A DNA stretch of 7,263 bases from JBEBBU01 sp041158225 (GTDB lineage: Bacteria > Pseudomonadota > Gammaproteobacteria > Methylococcales > Methylococcaceae), in the NCBI GenBank assembly GCA_041158225.1, contig JBEBBU010000081.1:1-7263 (forward strand). The letters are read 5' to 3'. Shown here in pieces: positions 1 through 6,700 of this stretch. Positions within the stretch are counted from its first letter, which is position 1. Each line of letters begins with the position of its first letter. Below the pieces are notes generated by a model. It saw nothing but the letters and a program-made list of their open reading frames with translations. It was not told the origin of the DNA and did no database searches. Both the position numbers and the translations under genes were made by a program.

Positions 1-1032
1 GATATCGCGCTGCTCGGCTACAAAATGCGTACATACACCGCTATCATCAAACACCGGCGCAATATCAAGCTCAACCCACCAGGGCGTACCATCTTTTTTA
101 TAGTTGATGAGTTCAACCTGCACCGCTTCCTGAGTTTCCAGGGCAAGGCGGATCTTTTGGGTTGCTTCCACTGATGTCAGAGGCCCCTGCAGCAGACGCG
201 GCGATTTGCCCAGCACCTCCCTCCGGCGGTAGCCGGTGATTTTCTCAAAGGCATCATTGACGAAAATGATATGCGGTCCAGGTGCGTCAACCGGTGCTGC
301 TGTGGTAATCAGGACGGGATGCGCAAGATTTTCGAGGGAACGGGCCATAAGCCTTGATGAAATCCGGCTCAGCCCTCTGCGTCTGTGGTACCTGTCGCGA
401 AAAAAGCCCCCGATTACCGTCACCAGAAAAAAGATCATGACCACGATGACAAAGACGCGGGCAAGTTGCAGTTGGCCGATGGCCAATTGGCGCTCCAGTG
501 CCAGTCTGCTGTCCAGCAGGCGCAGATCCATCAGCAGGTGATCCTGATGTCGCTGGAGATCCTCCAGGAGATCCCCTATAGGACTGGCCTCACTGGAAAT
601 CCTGTCAATCTCCTGTTTCCAGTGATGCCAGAGTTCCAGAATACCCTGTACCTGCACACGCAGTCTTGCGCCAGTCACAGGGGGAGAGATCCCATTGACA
701 TAGTCCATCACACCAGTTCTGGGGGCAATCAGGGAAGCCACGTACGCCTCAGATGACTCAAGATCAAGGCTGCACGAATCCTCAAACTCCGAATGACGAT
801 AAAGATCCAGCATGCAGGCCTGCAGCATGCCCTGAACTTCGAGCAGACGGGCATGCTCCTGGATGCGCATCTGCTGACGCTTGGCAACGTATCCATCCAG
901 TCCCCACAAGCAGAGCCCAACGACAAACAACAGGGGCAGCAATACGGTCACGTATCGTGGCGACTCTGCCCTCCAGTCACCATGGTCAAAAAAACGGGCA
1001 GTGGTGAATGCCAGATCTGGTTTGCTCACCAT
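1..1032 (-). CDS. Membrane-bound PAS sensor protein, N-terminal part (partial at left edge)
   Basis: The frame is open from the window edge to ATG 1032, giving 344 residues; the C-terminus is outside, so the output domain (kinase, diguanylate cyclase or other) is unknown. A short cytoplasmic N-terminus leads to a membrane helix at about residues 27-45. About 145 mostly helical, charged residues follow, presumably periplasmic and ligand sensing, then a second membrane helix at about 193-211 closed by an Arg-rich stop (RDRYHRRR). A PAS domain follows at about 228-340, with IIFVNDAFEKITGY and a LOV-like GKSPRLLQG, then NYKKDGTPWW and QRDI. The LOV cysteine position is proline (P278), so this PAS should not form a flavin-cysteinyl adduct. 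The frame is open upstream to a stop at 1081-1083. I chose ATG 1032 because an AGGA (1043-1046) lies 10 bases before it, whereas the upstream GTG at 1050 has no such site. The periplasmic region is helical like CHASE3 or four-helix-bundle sensors, but I cannot assign a family. Confidence 0.85.
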   Translation of the reverse strand, partial: MVSKPDLAFTTARFFDHGDWRAESPRYVTVLLPLLFVVGLCLWGLDGYVAKRQQMRIQEHARLLEVQGMLQACMLDLYRHSEFEDSCSLDLESSEAYVASLIAPRTGVMDYVNGISPPVTGARLRVQVQGILELWHHWKQEIDRISSEASPIGDLLEDLQRHQDHLLMDLRLLDSRLALERQLAIGQLQLARVFVIVVMIFFLVTVIGGFFRDRYHRRRGLSRISSRLMARSLENLAHPVLITTAAPVDAPGPHIIFVNDAFEKITGYRRREVLGKSPRLLQGPLTSVEATQKIRLALETQEAVQVELINYKKDGTPWWVELDIAPVFDDSGVCTHFVAEQRDI

Positions 1033-1089
1033 TGGTTTTTCATCCTGCACACTGAAGAGTAAAGTCTGGGAAATAGAAGCTCAGAGCAT

Positions 1090-1095
1090 ATCATA
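1090..1095 (-). promoter_or_regulatory. Possible -10 box for the membrane sensor gene
   Basis: On the minus strand this reads TATGAT, five of six matches to the sigma-70 -10 consensus. It lies about 58 bases before the chosen ATG at 1032. No acceptable -35 hexamer is found at 16-18 bases spacing, so the call rests on the -10 alone and is weak. Confidence 0.2.
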
Positions 1096-1170
1096 CAAAG
1101 GCATGGCAACTACCCGTGCGTTTCCGTATTCATTTTTGTGCGCAACCTCACAGAATCAGTACGGTGCAAT

Positions 1171-1199
1171 CCATTGGGGTGGCAGGTGATGGACAATGG
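1171..1199. repeat. Short inverted repeat CCATTG-N17-CAATGG
   Basis: The arms CCATTG (1171-1176) and CAATGG (1194-1199) are perfect complements across 17 bases. The left arm also lies inside a CAAT-N2-ATTG palindrome at 1167-1176. The position between two divergent regulatory genes fits an operator, but six-base arms arise easily by chance and no regulator family is implied. Confidence 0.2.
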
Positions 1200-1360
1200 T
1201 GGGAGACGCCACGACCCTAGAGAATCTGAAAATCTCAAGGAAAAACTCAGGTTATCATTCAGAAATGCAGATCTTGTAGCAAAAAACATCTGGCTCCACC
1301 GGAATCAACGACTCAGTTGCAAACCGAAGCCGCAGGTTTCATAAAACTGGAGAACTGTTG

Positions 1361-3319
1361 ATGCCGGAAACACCAGACCTGATTGATATTACACCTGCCC
1401 TGATCACCATGTTTGAACCAGATGGACACTGCGTTCGCTGTAACCAGGCCTGGCGTAAGTTCACAGGCATCCATTCTTCCGAATCTGCGCAGACGGCATG
1501 GCTTAGCGCCTTGCATCCCGATGACCGTGACAGTTTTCACCACCATCTGCAACATGTACTGCAGTTGCGGCAGAGCTGCAGGATCCAGTATCGCCTTTAC
1601 AATCATGAAGATTGCGATTTTCACTGGGTGGACGACACGCTGGTGCCCTTTTATGCAGAACAGGGAGCCTTGTGCGGCGTACTGGGCACTGCACAGGATA
1701 CAACCGCCAGCAACCTGCTGCTGGAAGCCGTAGAACGCGCCCTGCATATGAGAAATGCAGAGGCCAAACGCTTCCGCACCATTCTCGAATCAGCCAGTGA
1801 TGGCATTCATATCCTCAGCCGCACAGGTCAACTGATCCAGTACAGTGAATCCTTCAGAAGGATGCTTGGCTACTCACCCGAGGAAATGCTTCATCTTAGT
1901 GTATTTGACTGGGATGCCAGCCTGACGCGGCAGGACATTGAGGACAAGCTGGCGCATACATCCGAAAACATCGATATTTTTCAGACCCGGCACAAACGCA
2001 GGGACGGAACGCTTCTTGATGTCGAAGTCAGCTCAAAAGGCATTATTATCGAAAATGAGGTCTACCAGTATGCCTCAGCCCGCGATATCACTGAACGCAA
2101 ACAGTCCGAAGAAAGGCTGAGGCGGGCGCAGGAACTGGCAGAAACCAGCATCCGCATCAAATCCGAGTTTCTGGCGACCATGTCGCATGAACTCAAGACC
2201 CCCATGAATGGCATTATTGGTCTGCTACAGCTGGCAGAACAGGAAGATTATATCGCTGATCCACTCACGCGGGATTACCTGCACAAAGCGCTGCAGTCTG
2301 CAGAAATGCTGCTTGGTCTTATACAGGATGTACTGGATTTCACCAGTCTTGAAGCTGGAAAACTCACACTGCGCATGGATGATTTCAATCTTGCCGACCT
2401 GACCGATTCACTCAGACAGCAGTTTGCAGGTGCCGCACGGGACAAGGGGCTGATATTCCATCTGCAAACCCTGCCAGGGGAGAATCTGACCGTCAGGGGA
2501 GATCGGCTGAGGCTGCGTCAGGTCATGACACACCTGATCAGCAATGCCATCAAATTCACTGAACAGGGTAAAATTGAAGTCATGATCCGGTACGACCTCC
2601 AGCCCCCAGACAATGTTCAGCTGGATGTATCGGTCAGCGATACCGGTATAGGCATCATGCAGGATGTCGTCGACAGGATTTTTCTCCCCTTTACCCAGAT
2701 AGACGGCTCCGTCACGCGAAAATCCGGAGGCTGTGGACTGGGACTGTCCATCACGCAGCGCCTGCTGGCACAGATGGATGCTGAACTGAATGTAAGCACC
2801 AGCCCCGGAAAGGGGTCCGTATTTGCCTTCAGGCTCAGACTGCAGACGCCCCAGCCCCCTGCGATACCCACGTCCAGTACCCAGAACCGAAAAACATCTG
2901 CTATCCATGCCGACAATGTGCACAGCATTCTTTCAGGAAAGCATATCCTTGTGGTTGAGGACAATGAAATCAACCAGCTGGTCATCAGCAGAATGCTCAA
3001 TCTGCTTGGCGCCAGAGTCCATATGGCAGCAGATGGCCAGGAAGCACTGGCCTGCCTGCAACAGCAGGCCTATAGCGCCGTCATCATGGATCTGCATATG
3101 CCCAATATGGGAGGACTTGAAGCCACCCGCCGCATACGGGAACAGCTGGGCCTGACACAGGTTCCGATCATCGCCCTTACAGCTGGCGATGCACTGGAAG
3201 AAAAAGAAAAGTGCCTGTCCTCGGGCATGAATGCATTTATTACCAAACCTGTCAAACAGGACAAGATTGCCCAGGCTATTACGGAACTGATTCGTCAATC
3301 TTCACAAGGCGGTGAATAA
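1361..3319 (+). CDS. Soluble hybrid sensor histidine kinase (PAS-PAS-HisKA-HATPase-REC)
   Basis: A 652-residue cytoplasmic hybrid kinase with no membrane segment or signal peptide. It opens with a PAS domain at about 8-118 (FEPDGHCVRCNQAWRKFTG, HPDDRDSF), a helical linker, and a second PAS at about 135-250 (LESASDGIHILSRTGQLIQY, ending in ARDITERK). HisKA follows with the phospho-accepting H276 in MSHELKTPMNG. The HATPase_c domain has its N-box at N395 (SNAIKFTEQG), DTGIGI at 427-432 and a G2 box GGCGLGL at 456-462. A Pro/Ser-rich linker leads to a C-terminal receiver with acidic pair E533/D534, phospho-acceptor D577 (IMDLHMP), T607 and K629, all intact. It should autophosphorylate H276 and pass phosphate to D577. 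ATG 1361 is preceded by GGAGAA at 1349-1354; the adjacent TTG 1358 is less likely. The 3' end overlaps the convergent kinase gene by 41 bp. The two kinase cores are clearly paralogous. The signal is unknown. Confidence 0.95.
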   Translation: MPETPDLIDITPALITMFEPDGHCVRCNQAWRKFTGIHSSESAQTAWLSALHPDDRDSFHHHLQHVLQLRQSCRIQYRLYNHEDCDFHWVDDTLVPFYAEQGALCGVLGTAQDTTASNLLLEAVERALHMRNAEAKRFRTILESASDGIHILSRTGQLIQYSESFRRMLGYSPEEMLHLSVFDWDASLTRQDIEDKLAHTSENIDIFQTRHKRRDGTLLDVEVSSKGIIIENEVYQYASARDITERKQSEERLRRAQELAETSIRIKSEFLATMSHELKTPMNGIIGLLQLAEQEDYIADPLTRDYLHKALQSAEMLLGLIQDVLDFTSLEAGKLTLRMDDFNLADLTDSLRQQFAGAARDKGLIFHLQTLPGENLTVRGDRLRLRQVMTHLISNAIKFTEQGKIEVMIRYDLQPPDNVQLDVSVSDTGIGIMQDVVDRIFLPFTQIDGSVTRKSGGCGLGLSITQRLLAQMDAELNVSTSPGKGSVFAFRLRLQTPQPPAIPTSSTQNRKTSAIHADNVHSILSGKHILVVEDNEINQLVISRMLNLLGARVHMAADGQEALACLQQQAYSAVIMDLHMPNMGGLEATRRIREQLGLTQVPIIALTAGDALEEKEKCLSSGMNAFITKPVKQDKIAQAITELIRQSSQGGE

Positions 3320-5702
3320 CTGCCACCAGCTCTTCGGGCTGGATAGGTTTGGAAACGAAATCATCCATACCCGCCTGCATGCAATGCGCTCTTTCCGTCT
3401 GGGTGACACCTGCGGTCAGGGCAATGACAGGAAGGCCTGCATAGTTTGGGTTCTGCCTGATCTGCATTGTAGCTTCAATACCGCCCATGACCGGCATGTG
3501 CATATCCATCAGGACAATATCAAATGCAGCTTCTGCCAGAGCATCCAGCGCCAGCCGTCCATTGCTGACCACCCTGACCTCCATACCTGCAAGACTGACC
3601 ATCCGGCTCACGACCAGCTGATTGATTTCATTATCTTCCGCGATCAGCACCCGGATGGCGCGGTGCCTCCCCTGATCCAGCTGCCTGAGCTTGTCCTCCA
3701 GTTCGCCCTGGGATCGCCTGCGAACCCGCCGCTCAGCGCCCTGAGACTGCACATCAGCCACGCCGAGATTGAGTAAAAAATGGAAGCAGCTACCCTTGCC
3801 TGGCTGGCTGTCCACTTCTATCACCGCGCCCATCAACCGGACCATTTGCTGGCAGATGGACAGGCCAAGACCGGTCCCTCCGAAGCGCCGGGTAATCGAA
3901 TCATCCATCTGTGCAAACGGCTCAAACAGTTTCTGCAGAAATTCCTCAGCAATACCAATGCCAGTATCTTCCACACGAAAGCTCAGCATGCAGGACTGTT
4001 GCCTGATCTCCTCCAGAACAATCACAAGACGCACCCTGCCCTGTTCAGTAAATTTGATGGCATTGCTCAACAGATTGCTCAGTACCTGCTGTATACGTAA
4101 AACATCACCCGCAAGAAATCGAGGAATGCGCTCATCCACAGAAAAATCCAGACTCAGATGCTTGCGGTAAGACGGTTCCTCAAACAGGTTACGCAGATTA
4201 TCGAGCAGGATATCAAGATCGAAAACGGCCTCATCAATCGTCATACAGCCTGCCTCGAGCTTGGAAAAGTCGAGGATATCGTTCAGGATCCCGAGCAGAC
4301 TCTGCGAGGAGAAGTAACATTTTTCCAGATATTGACGGACTTCAGGACTGTTTTCCCGATCAAGGGCCAGTTGCAGCAGGCCGATGACGCCATTCATCGG
4401 TGTCCGGATTTCATGGGACATATTGGCAATGAACAGGCTCTTGGCATCATTGAGAGCACGTTCTCTGGAAACCCGCTCTTCTTCGCGCCGCCGCAGCCGT
4501 GTAATGTCCTTGATGGAAAGCACCACGCCACGCAAACGTCTGTCGCTGCTGTTATGCATGGCGACACTGGAGACGAGACAGGGATGTTCACTGCCGTCAG
4601 CACAGCGGATGATACGTTCATAATTGAGCAGAGCATCCTCACTGCCGCCAAACAGATGACCAAAATCGGTTGCCCTCAGTACTTTCCAGCTCTGTACCTC
4701 ATCTTCGCCGATCATGACAACCAGCACGCGGTTTTCTGCAACAGGAAAGATGCCAATTTCCATTTGCAGCGGGGTTCCGTCATGATGGAGTACCGGTAAC
4801 TTGCGTCCGGTTGCCAGGCCGCGCGGCTGCGGATTCTGGGAGTAAAGACTCATCTTGCCAGCATGCCCGGCACGAAGATCATGCGGAATGAGGCGGTTCA
4901 CCGAAGCGCCACGCAGTTCATCCATCCTGTAACCCAGAATGTCTGCGATGCGTTGATTGGCCAGTTCAATCTGGCCATCCATGGTACAGACCAGTCCGGG
5001 AATGGAGGAATGCTGCAACAGTTCACCCAGTTCGGCAAGCTCGGTATTTTTTATTTTTCCGGCATAGCCCTGAACCAGTTCACCGATTCTTGAAGTGAAA
5101 TGCTCTTCCTGATCGGCAAACAGCATCTGGTAATTCTGGCCGATGAGCGCTTCCCTCGCATATCCCAGAAACCTGAGGGCCACCAGATTGACCTCCCTGA
5201 TGTCGGCATTGGCATCAATCACCACCAGTGGATCCGAGATGGATGTCAGCAGGGCATTGGCATAGCCAAGCGTATCATCAAGTTCTTTTTGACGGGACGA
5301 AAGCCGGATCAGTTTGCCTATATTGAACATCAGGACTGCAGCGTCGACGGGCCTGACCATGTAGTCGACATCTGGAATATGCAGGATATGCTCTCCGGAA
5401 GACAGCACCTGAAAACGTTCAACGATCAGTATGAACGGCAGATAGCGGTAACGCGGGAGCGTCCGTATCTTCTGAATGAAGGGCAGACTTTTTTCCGATT
5501 CGACCAATCCCCCGCCCAGCAGGACAATATGGATGTCATGCAGATTGACAAGGTTATAGGCAACTTCAATATTATCGGCCCGCAGTACCCTGATCCGCTC
5601 ATCGTCAAGCATCAGTCCGAACGAAGCAAGTTCACCATAGTCATCACTCACGATCAAGGCAAGATGAACGCTCCCCTGAGCATGTTCCGGCTGTTCAAGC
5701 AT
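3279..5702 (-). CDS. Hybrid histidine kinase with N-terminal pseudo-receiver (pseudoREC-PAS-PAS-PAS'-HisKA-HATPase-REC)
   Basis: An 807-residue soluble hybrid kinase without membrane helices. Residues about 13-134 have a receiver-like pattern (LALIVSDDYGEL start, DYMVRPVD end), but the phospho-acceptor position is G63, the Thr position V94 and the Lys position R117, so it should not be phosphorylated. Next come a PAS at about 143-212, a full PAS at about 224-333 (MDGQIELANQRIADILGY, HDGTPLQMEIG) and a shortened PAS end at about 338-402 closing with SIKDITRLRR. HisKA carries H430 (MSHEIRTPMNG). HATPase_c shows N547 (SNAIKFTEQG), DTGIGI 579-584 and GGTGLGL 608-614. The C-terminal receiver is intact: E689/D690, D733 (LMDMHMP), T763, K785. 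ATG 5702 was chosen over in-frame GTG 5726 because GGAGG lies 8 bases before it and a likely -10 box just upstream would make the GTG leaderless. The last codons overlap the convergent kinase gene. Its own receiver is the probable phosphate acceptor; the next partner is not identified. Confidence 0.94.
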   Translation of the reverse strand: MLEQPEHAQGSVHLALIVSDDYGELASFGLMLDDERIRVLRADNIEVAYNLVNLHDIHIVLLGGGLVESEKSLPFIQKIRTLPRYRYLPFILIVERFQVLSSGEHILHIPDVDYMVRPVDAAVLMFNIGKLIRLSSRQKELDDTLGYANALLTSISDPLVVIDANADIREVNLVALRFLGYAREALIGQNYQMLFADQEEHFTSRIGELVQGYAGKIKNTELAELGELLQHSSIPGLVCTMDGQIELANQRIADILGYRMDELRGASVNRLIPHDLRAGHAGKMSLYSQNPQPRGLATGRKLPVLHHDGTPLQMEIGIFPVAENRVLVVMIGEDEVQSWKVLRATDFGHLFGGSEDALLNYERIIRCADGSEHPCLVSSVAMHNSSDRRLRGVVLSIKDITRLRRREEERVSRERALNDAKSLFIANMSHEIRTPMNGVIGLLQLALDRENSPEVRQYLEKCYFSSQSLLGILNDILDFSKLEAGCMTIDEAVFDLDILLDNLRNLFEEPSYRKHLSLDFSVDERIPRFLAGDVLRIQQVLSNLLSNAIKFTEQGRVRLVIVLEEIRQQSCMLSFRVEDTGIGIAEEFLQKLFEPFAQMDDSITRRFGGTGLGLSICQQMVRLMGAVIEVDSQPGKGSCFHFLLNLGVADVQSQGAERRVRRRSQGELEDKLRQLDQGRHRAIRVLIAEDNEINQLVVSRMVSLAGMEVRVVSNGRLALDALAEAAFDIVLMDMHMPVMGGIEATMQIRQNPNYAGLPVIALTAGVTQTERAHCMQAGMDDFVSKPIQPEELVAVIHRLVKIDESVP

Positions 5703-5710
5703 GCCCCTCT

Positions 5711-5715
5711 CCTCC
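5711..5715 (-). promoter_or_regulatory. Ribosome binding site deciding the start of the pseudo-receiver hybrid kinase
   Basis: The minus strand reads GGAGG, inside a longer GGAGGAGAGG purine run, 8 bases before ATG 5702. This strong site favours ATG 5702 over the in-frame GTG at 5726, which has no comparable sequence before it. Confidence 0.7.
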
Positions 5716-5732
5716 GTGCACGACACGGGTGC

Positions 5733-5741
5733 ATTCTAGCA
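5733..5741 (-). promoter_or_regulatory. Extended -10 promoter element for the pseudo-receiver hybrid kinase
   Basis: On the minus strand this reads TGCTAGAAT, an extended -10 (TGn) joined to TAGAAT, which matches the sigma-70 consensus at five of six positions. No good -35 is seen at normal spacing, which extended -10 promoters can tolerate. Transcription would begin around 5725-5727, giving a leader of roughly 25 bases that contains the GGAGG site and ATG 5702. The consistent spacing raises confidence, but this is motif inspection only. Confidence 0.4.
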
Positions 5742-5927
5742 TGCCATCTGCCGCCATCCCGAAGTTGAAAAGCCCTGAAAGTTACGATGGACCGCGCTCT
5801 GATGGCTGGAGAATGTGACCTTATTGGCATTAGGGTTAATCCATGACCAGACGCTATGGCAATTCATGCCCAAAGACACTATGCTTGCGCCGGCATATTG
5901 GAATACAGGCATTGGGGCAACATGAAA

Positions 5928-5933
5928 AGAGGA
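5928..5933 (+). promoter_or_regulatory. Ribosome binding site deciding the start of the tethered receiver
   Basis: AGAGGA lies 8 bases before ATG 5942 and supports that start. The upstream in-frame ATG 5843 has a weaker AGGG 7 bases before it, so the longer form cannot be fully excluded. Confidence 0.55.
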
Positions 5934-5941
5934 TCCGCATC

Positions 5942-6673
5942 ATGATGGATAGTCTGTATGGCTGGATGACACCCGTGTTGGCAGATCCATGGCTGTCTGG
6001 CATGTTCGTACTGGCCAATACCATATTGGCAGTATTTGCCTGGCGTTACCTGATCCCCTGGATCAGACATCTGCGTCAGGATTCCGCCAGAAGTCTTGTA
6101 CTGTTTTTTGTGGAAATGGATAACGCATCACTTGGTCGATGTCTGCACCATGCGCTTGATGAGGGCAAGTCGCGACCCTCCAGCCGGACAGATGAACTGA
6201 TCAGCCTGATGGATACGGCAATAGAAATCAAGCAGAAAGCCGTGTTTGAGGATGAAAAACAGACCATGCAGGGCGAACATCTGCATCAGGGTCTGAATGG
6301 CAAGCGGGTTCTGCTGGTCGAGGATAACACCATCAACCGCGATATCCTGCTGCATCATCTGAAAACGCTGGGCTGCCGTAACGAGGATGTTGTCCTGGCA
6401 GATAACGGCGAAGAGGCGGTCAATATCTACCAGCATCATGATTTTGATTTTGTACTCATGGATATACGTATGCCTGTACTGGATGGTATTTCAGCTACCC
6501 AGCGCATACGGGCATTTGAGGAAGACCACTACCTGCCAGCGACGCCAGTGATCGCCGTGACAGGAAGCAGCCATGAAGAAGATCGGAGGCGCTACATTGC
6601 CGCCGGCATGAATGCCCATATCAGCAAACCGTTTACCTTCAGAAGTCTTGCCCGGGTACTGCAGAACACCTGA
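5942..6673 (+). CDS. Membrane-tethered stand-alone receiver (TM-linker-REC)
   Basis: A 243-residue protein with one predicted membrane helix at about residues 17-40 (WLSGMFVLANTILAVFAWRY), followed by basic residues that suggest a cytoplasmic C-terminus. A linker of about 75 residues (41-118), partly helical and of no family I recognise, leads to a complete CheY-like receiver at about 120-241. The receiver keeps all active-site residues: E127/D128 (VLLVEDN), phospho-acceptor D174 (VLMDIRMP), T207 (AVTGSS) and K229 (SKPF). No DNA-binding, GGDEF, EAL or kinase domain is attached and the protein ends right after the receiver. ATG 5942, followed by a second ATG, has AGAGGA 8 bases upstream; an alternative ATG 5843 would add 33 Cys/Arg-rich residues that look non-coding. 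The gene is divergent from the second hybrid kinase and convergent with the PAS-DHp gene, whose stop lies 27 bp beyond this one. It probably takes phosphate from a relay partner at the membrane; the output is unknown. Confidence 0.85.
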   Translation: MMDSLYGWMTPVLADPWLSGMFVLANTILAVFAWRYLIPWIRHLRQDSARSLVLFFVEMDNASLGRCLHHALDEGKSRPSSRTDELISLMDTAIEIKQKAVFEDEKQTMQGEHLHQGLNGKRVLLVEDNTINRDILLHHLKTLGCRNEDVVLADNGEEAVNIYQHHDFDFVLMDIRMPVLDGISATQRIRAFEEDHYLPATPVIAVTGSSHEEDRRRYIAAGMNAHISKPFTFRSLARVLQNT

Positions 6674-6700
6674 TCCCGGCCCGGCCACCATGCAGCCTTT

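Larger units (their letters stand above)
1033..1360. other. Divergent intergenic region between membrane sensor and hybrid kinase
   Basis: This 328 bp stretch separates the start of the minus-strand membrane sensor from the start of the plus-strand hybrid kinase, so it should hold promoters for both. No convincing gene is visible: the open frames crossing it lack recognisable domains, and the one inside it (GTG 1138 to 1344) has no good ribosome site. It contains a small CCATTG/CAATGG inverted repeat and a weak TATGAT box facing the membrane sensor. I see no clear -35/-10 pair for the plus-strand kinase, no sigma-54 site with correct spacing, and no hairpin-plus-T-run terminator. Confidence 0.6.
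5703..5941. other. Divergent intergenic region between hybrid kinase and tethered receiver
   Basis: This 239 bp stretch holds the leader of the minus-strand kinase (ribosome site and extended -10 box near 5733-5741) and the upstream region of the plus-strand receiver gene. If the receiver started at the in-frame ATG 5843, its right part would be coding; that extension looks non-coding. No clear promoter for the receiver gene, no terminator and no strong repeat is visible, apart from three scattered GGCAT copies that look like chance. Confidence 0.5.

Noticed and set aside
236..756. Two overlapping plus-strand frames at the left end
   Set aside because: The minus strand here encodes a coherent membrane helix and PAS domain, and the plus frames are low-complexity shadows.
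1103..1118. Sigma-54-like TGGCA...TGC
   Set aside because: The gap between the GG and GC elements is one base too long for a sigma-54 promoter, and that spacing is strict.
1138..1344. Small plus-strand frame (68 codons) in the first intergenic region
   Set aside because: It has a GTG start without a clear ribosome site and no domain, and the stretch is more simply read as promoter DNA.
2408..2923. Minus-strand open frame (171 codons) opposite the ATPase domain of the first hybrid kinase
   Set aside because: It lies antisense to conserved N, G1 and G2 boxes and has no ribosome site or domain, so it is a shadow frame.
4158..4799. Long plus-strand open frame (213 codons) opposite the kinase core of the second hybrid kinase
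   Set aside because: The opposite strand encodes unmistakable PAS and HisKA motifs, and this frame shows no family features.
5100..5768. Long plus-strand open frame (222 codons) opposite the start of the second hybrid kinase
   Set aside because: It is antisense to the PAS and pseudo-receiver coding region, has no recognisable domain or ribosome site, and its residues look like a reverse-frame shadow of codon bias.
5826..5912. Three GGCAT copies upstream of the tethered receiver
   Set aside because: The copies are five bases long with irregular spacing (66 and 16 bases), so chance is sufficient.
5843..5941. N-terminal extension of the tethered receiver from ATG 5843
   Set aside because: The extra 33 residues are Cys/Arg-rich without a pattern, and the ribosome site at 5928-5933 better supports ATG 5942; the AGGG before ATG 5843 leaves some doubt.
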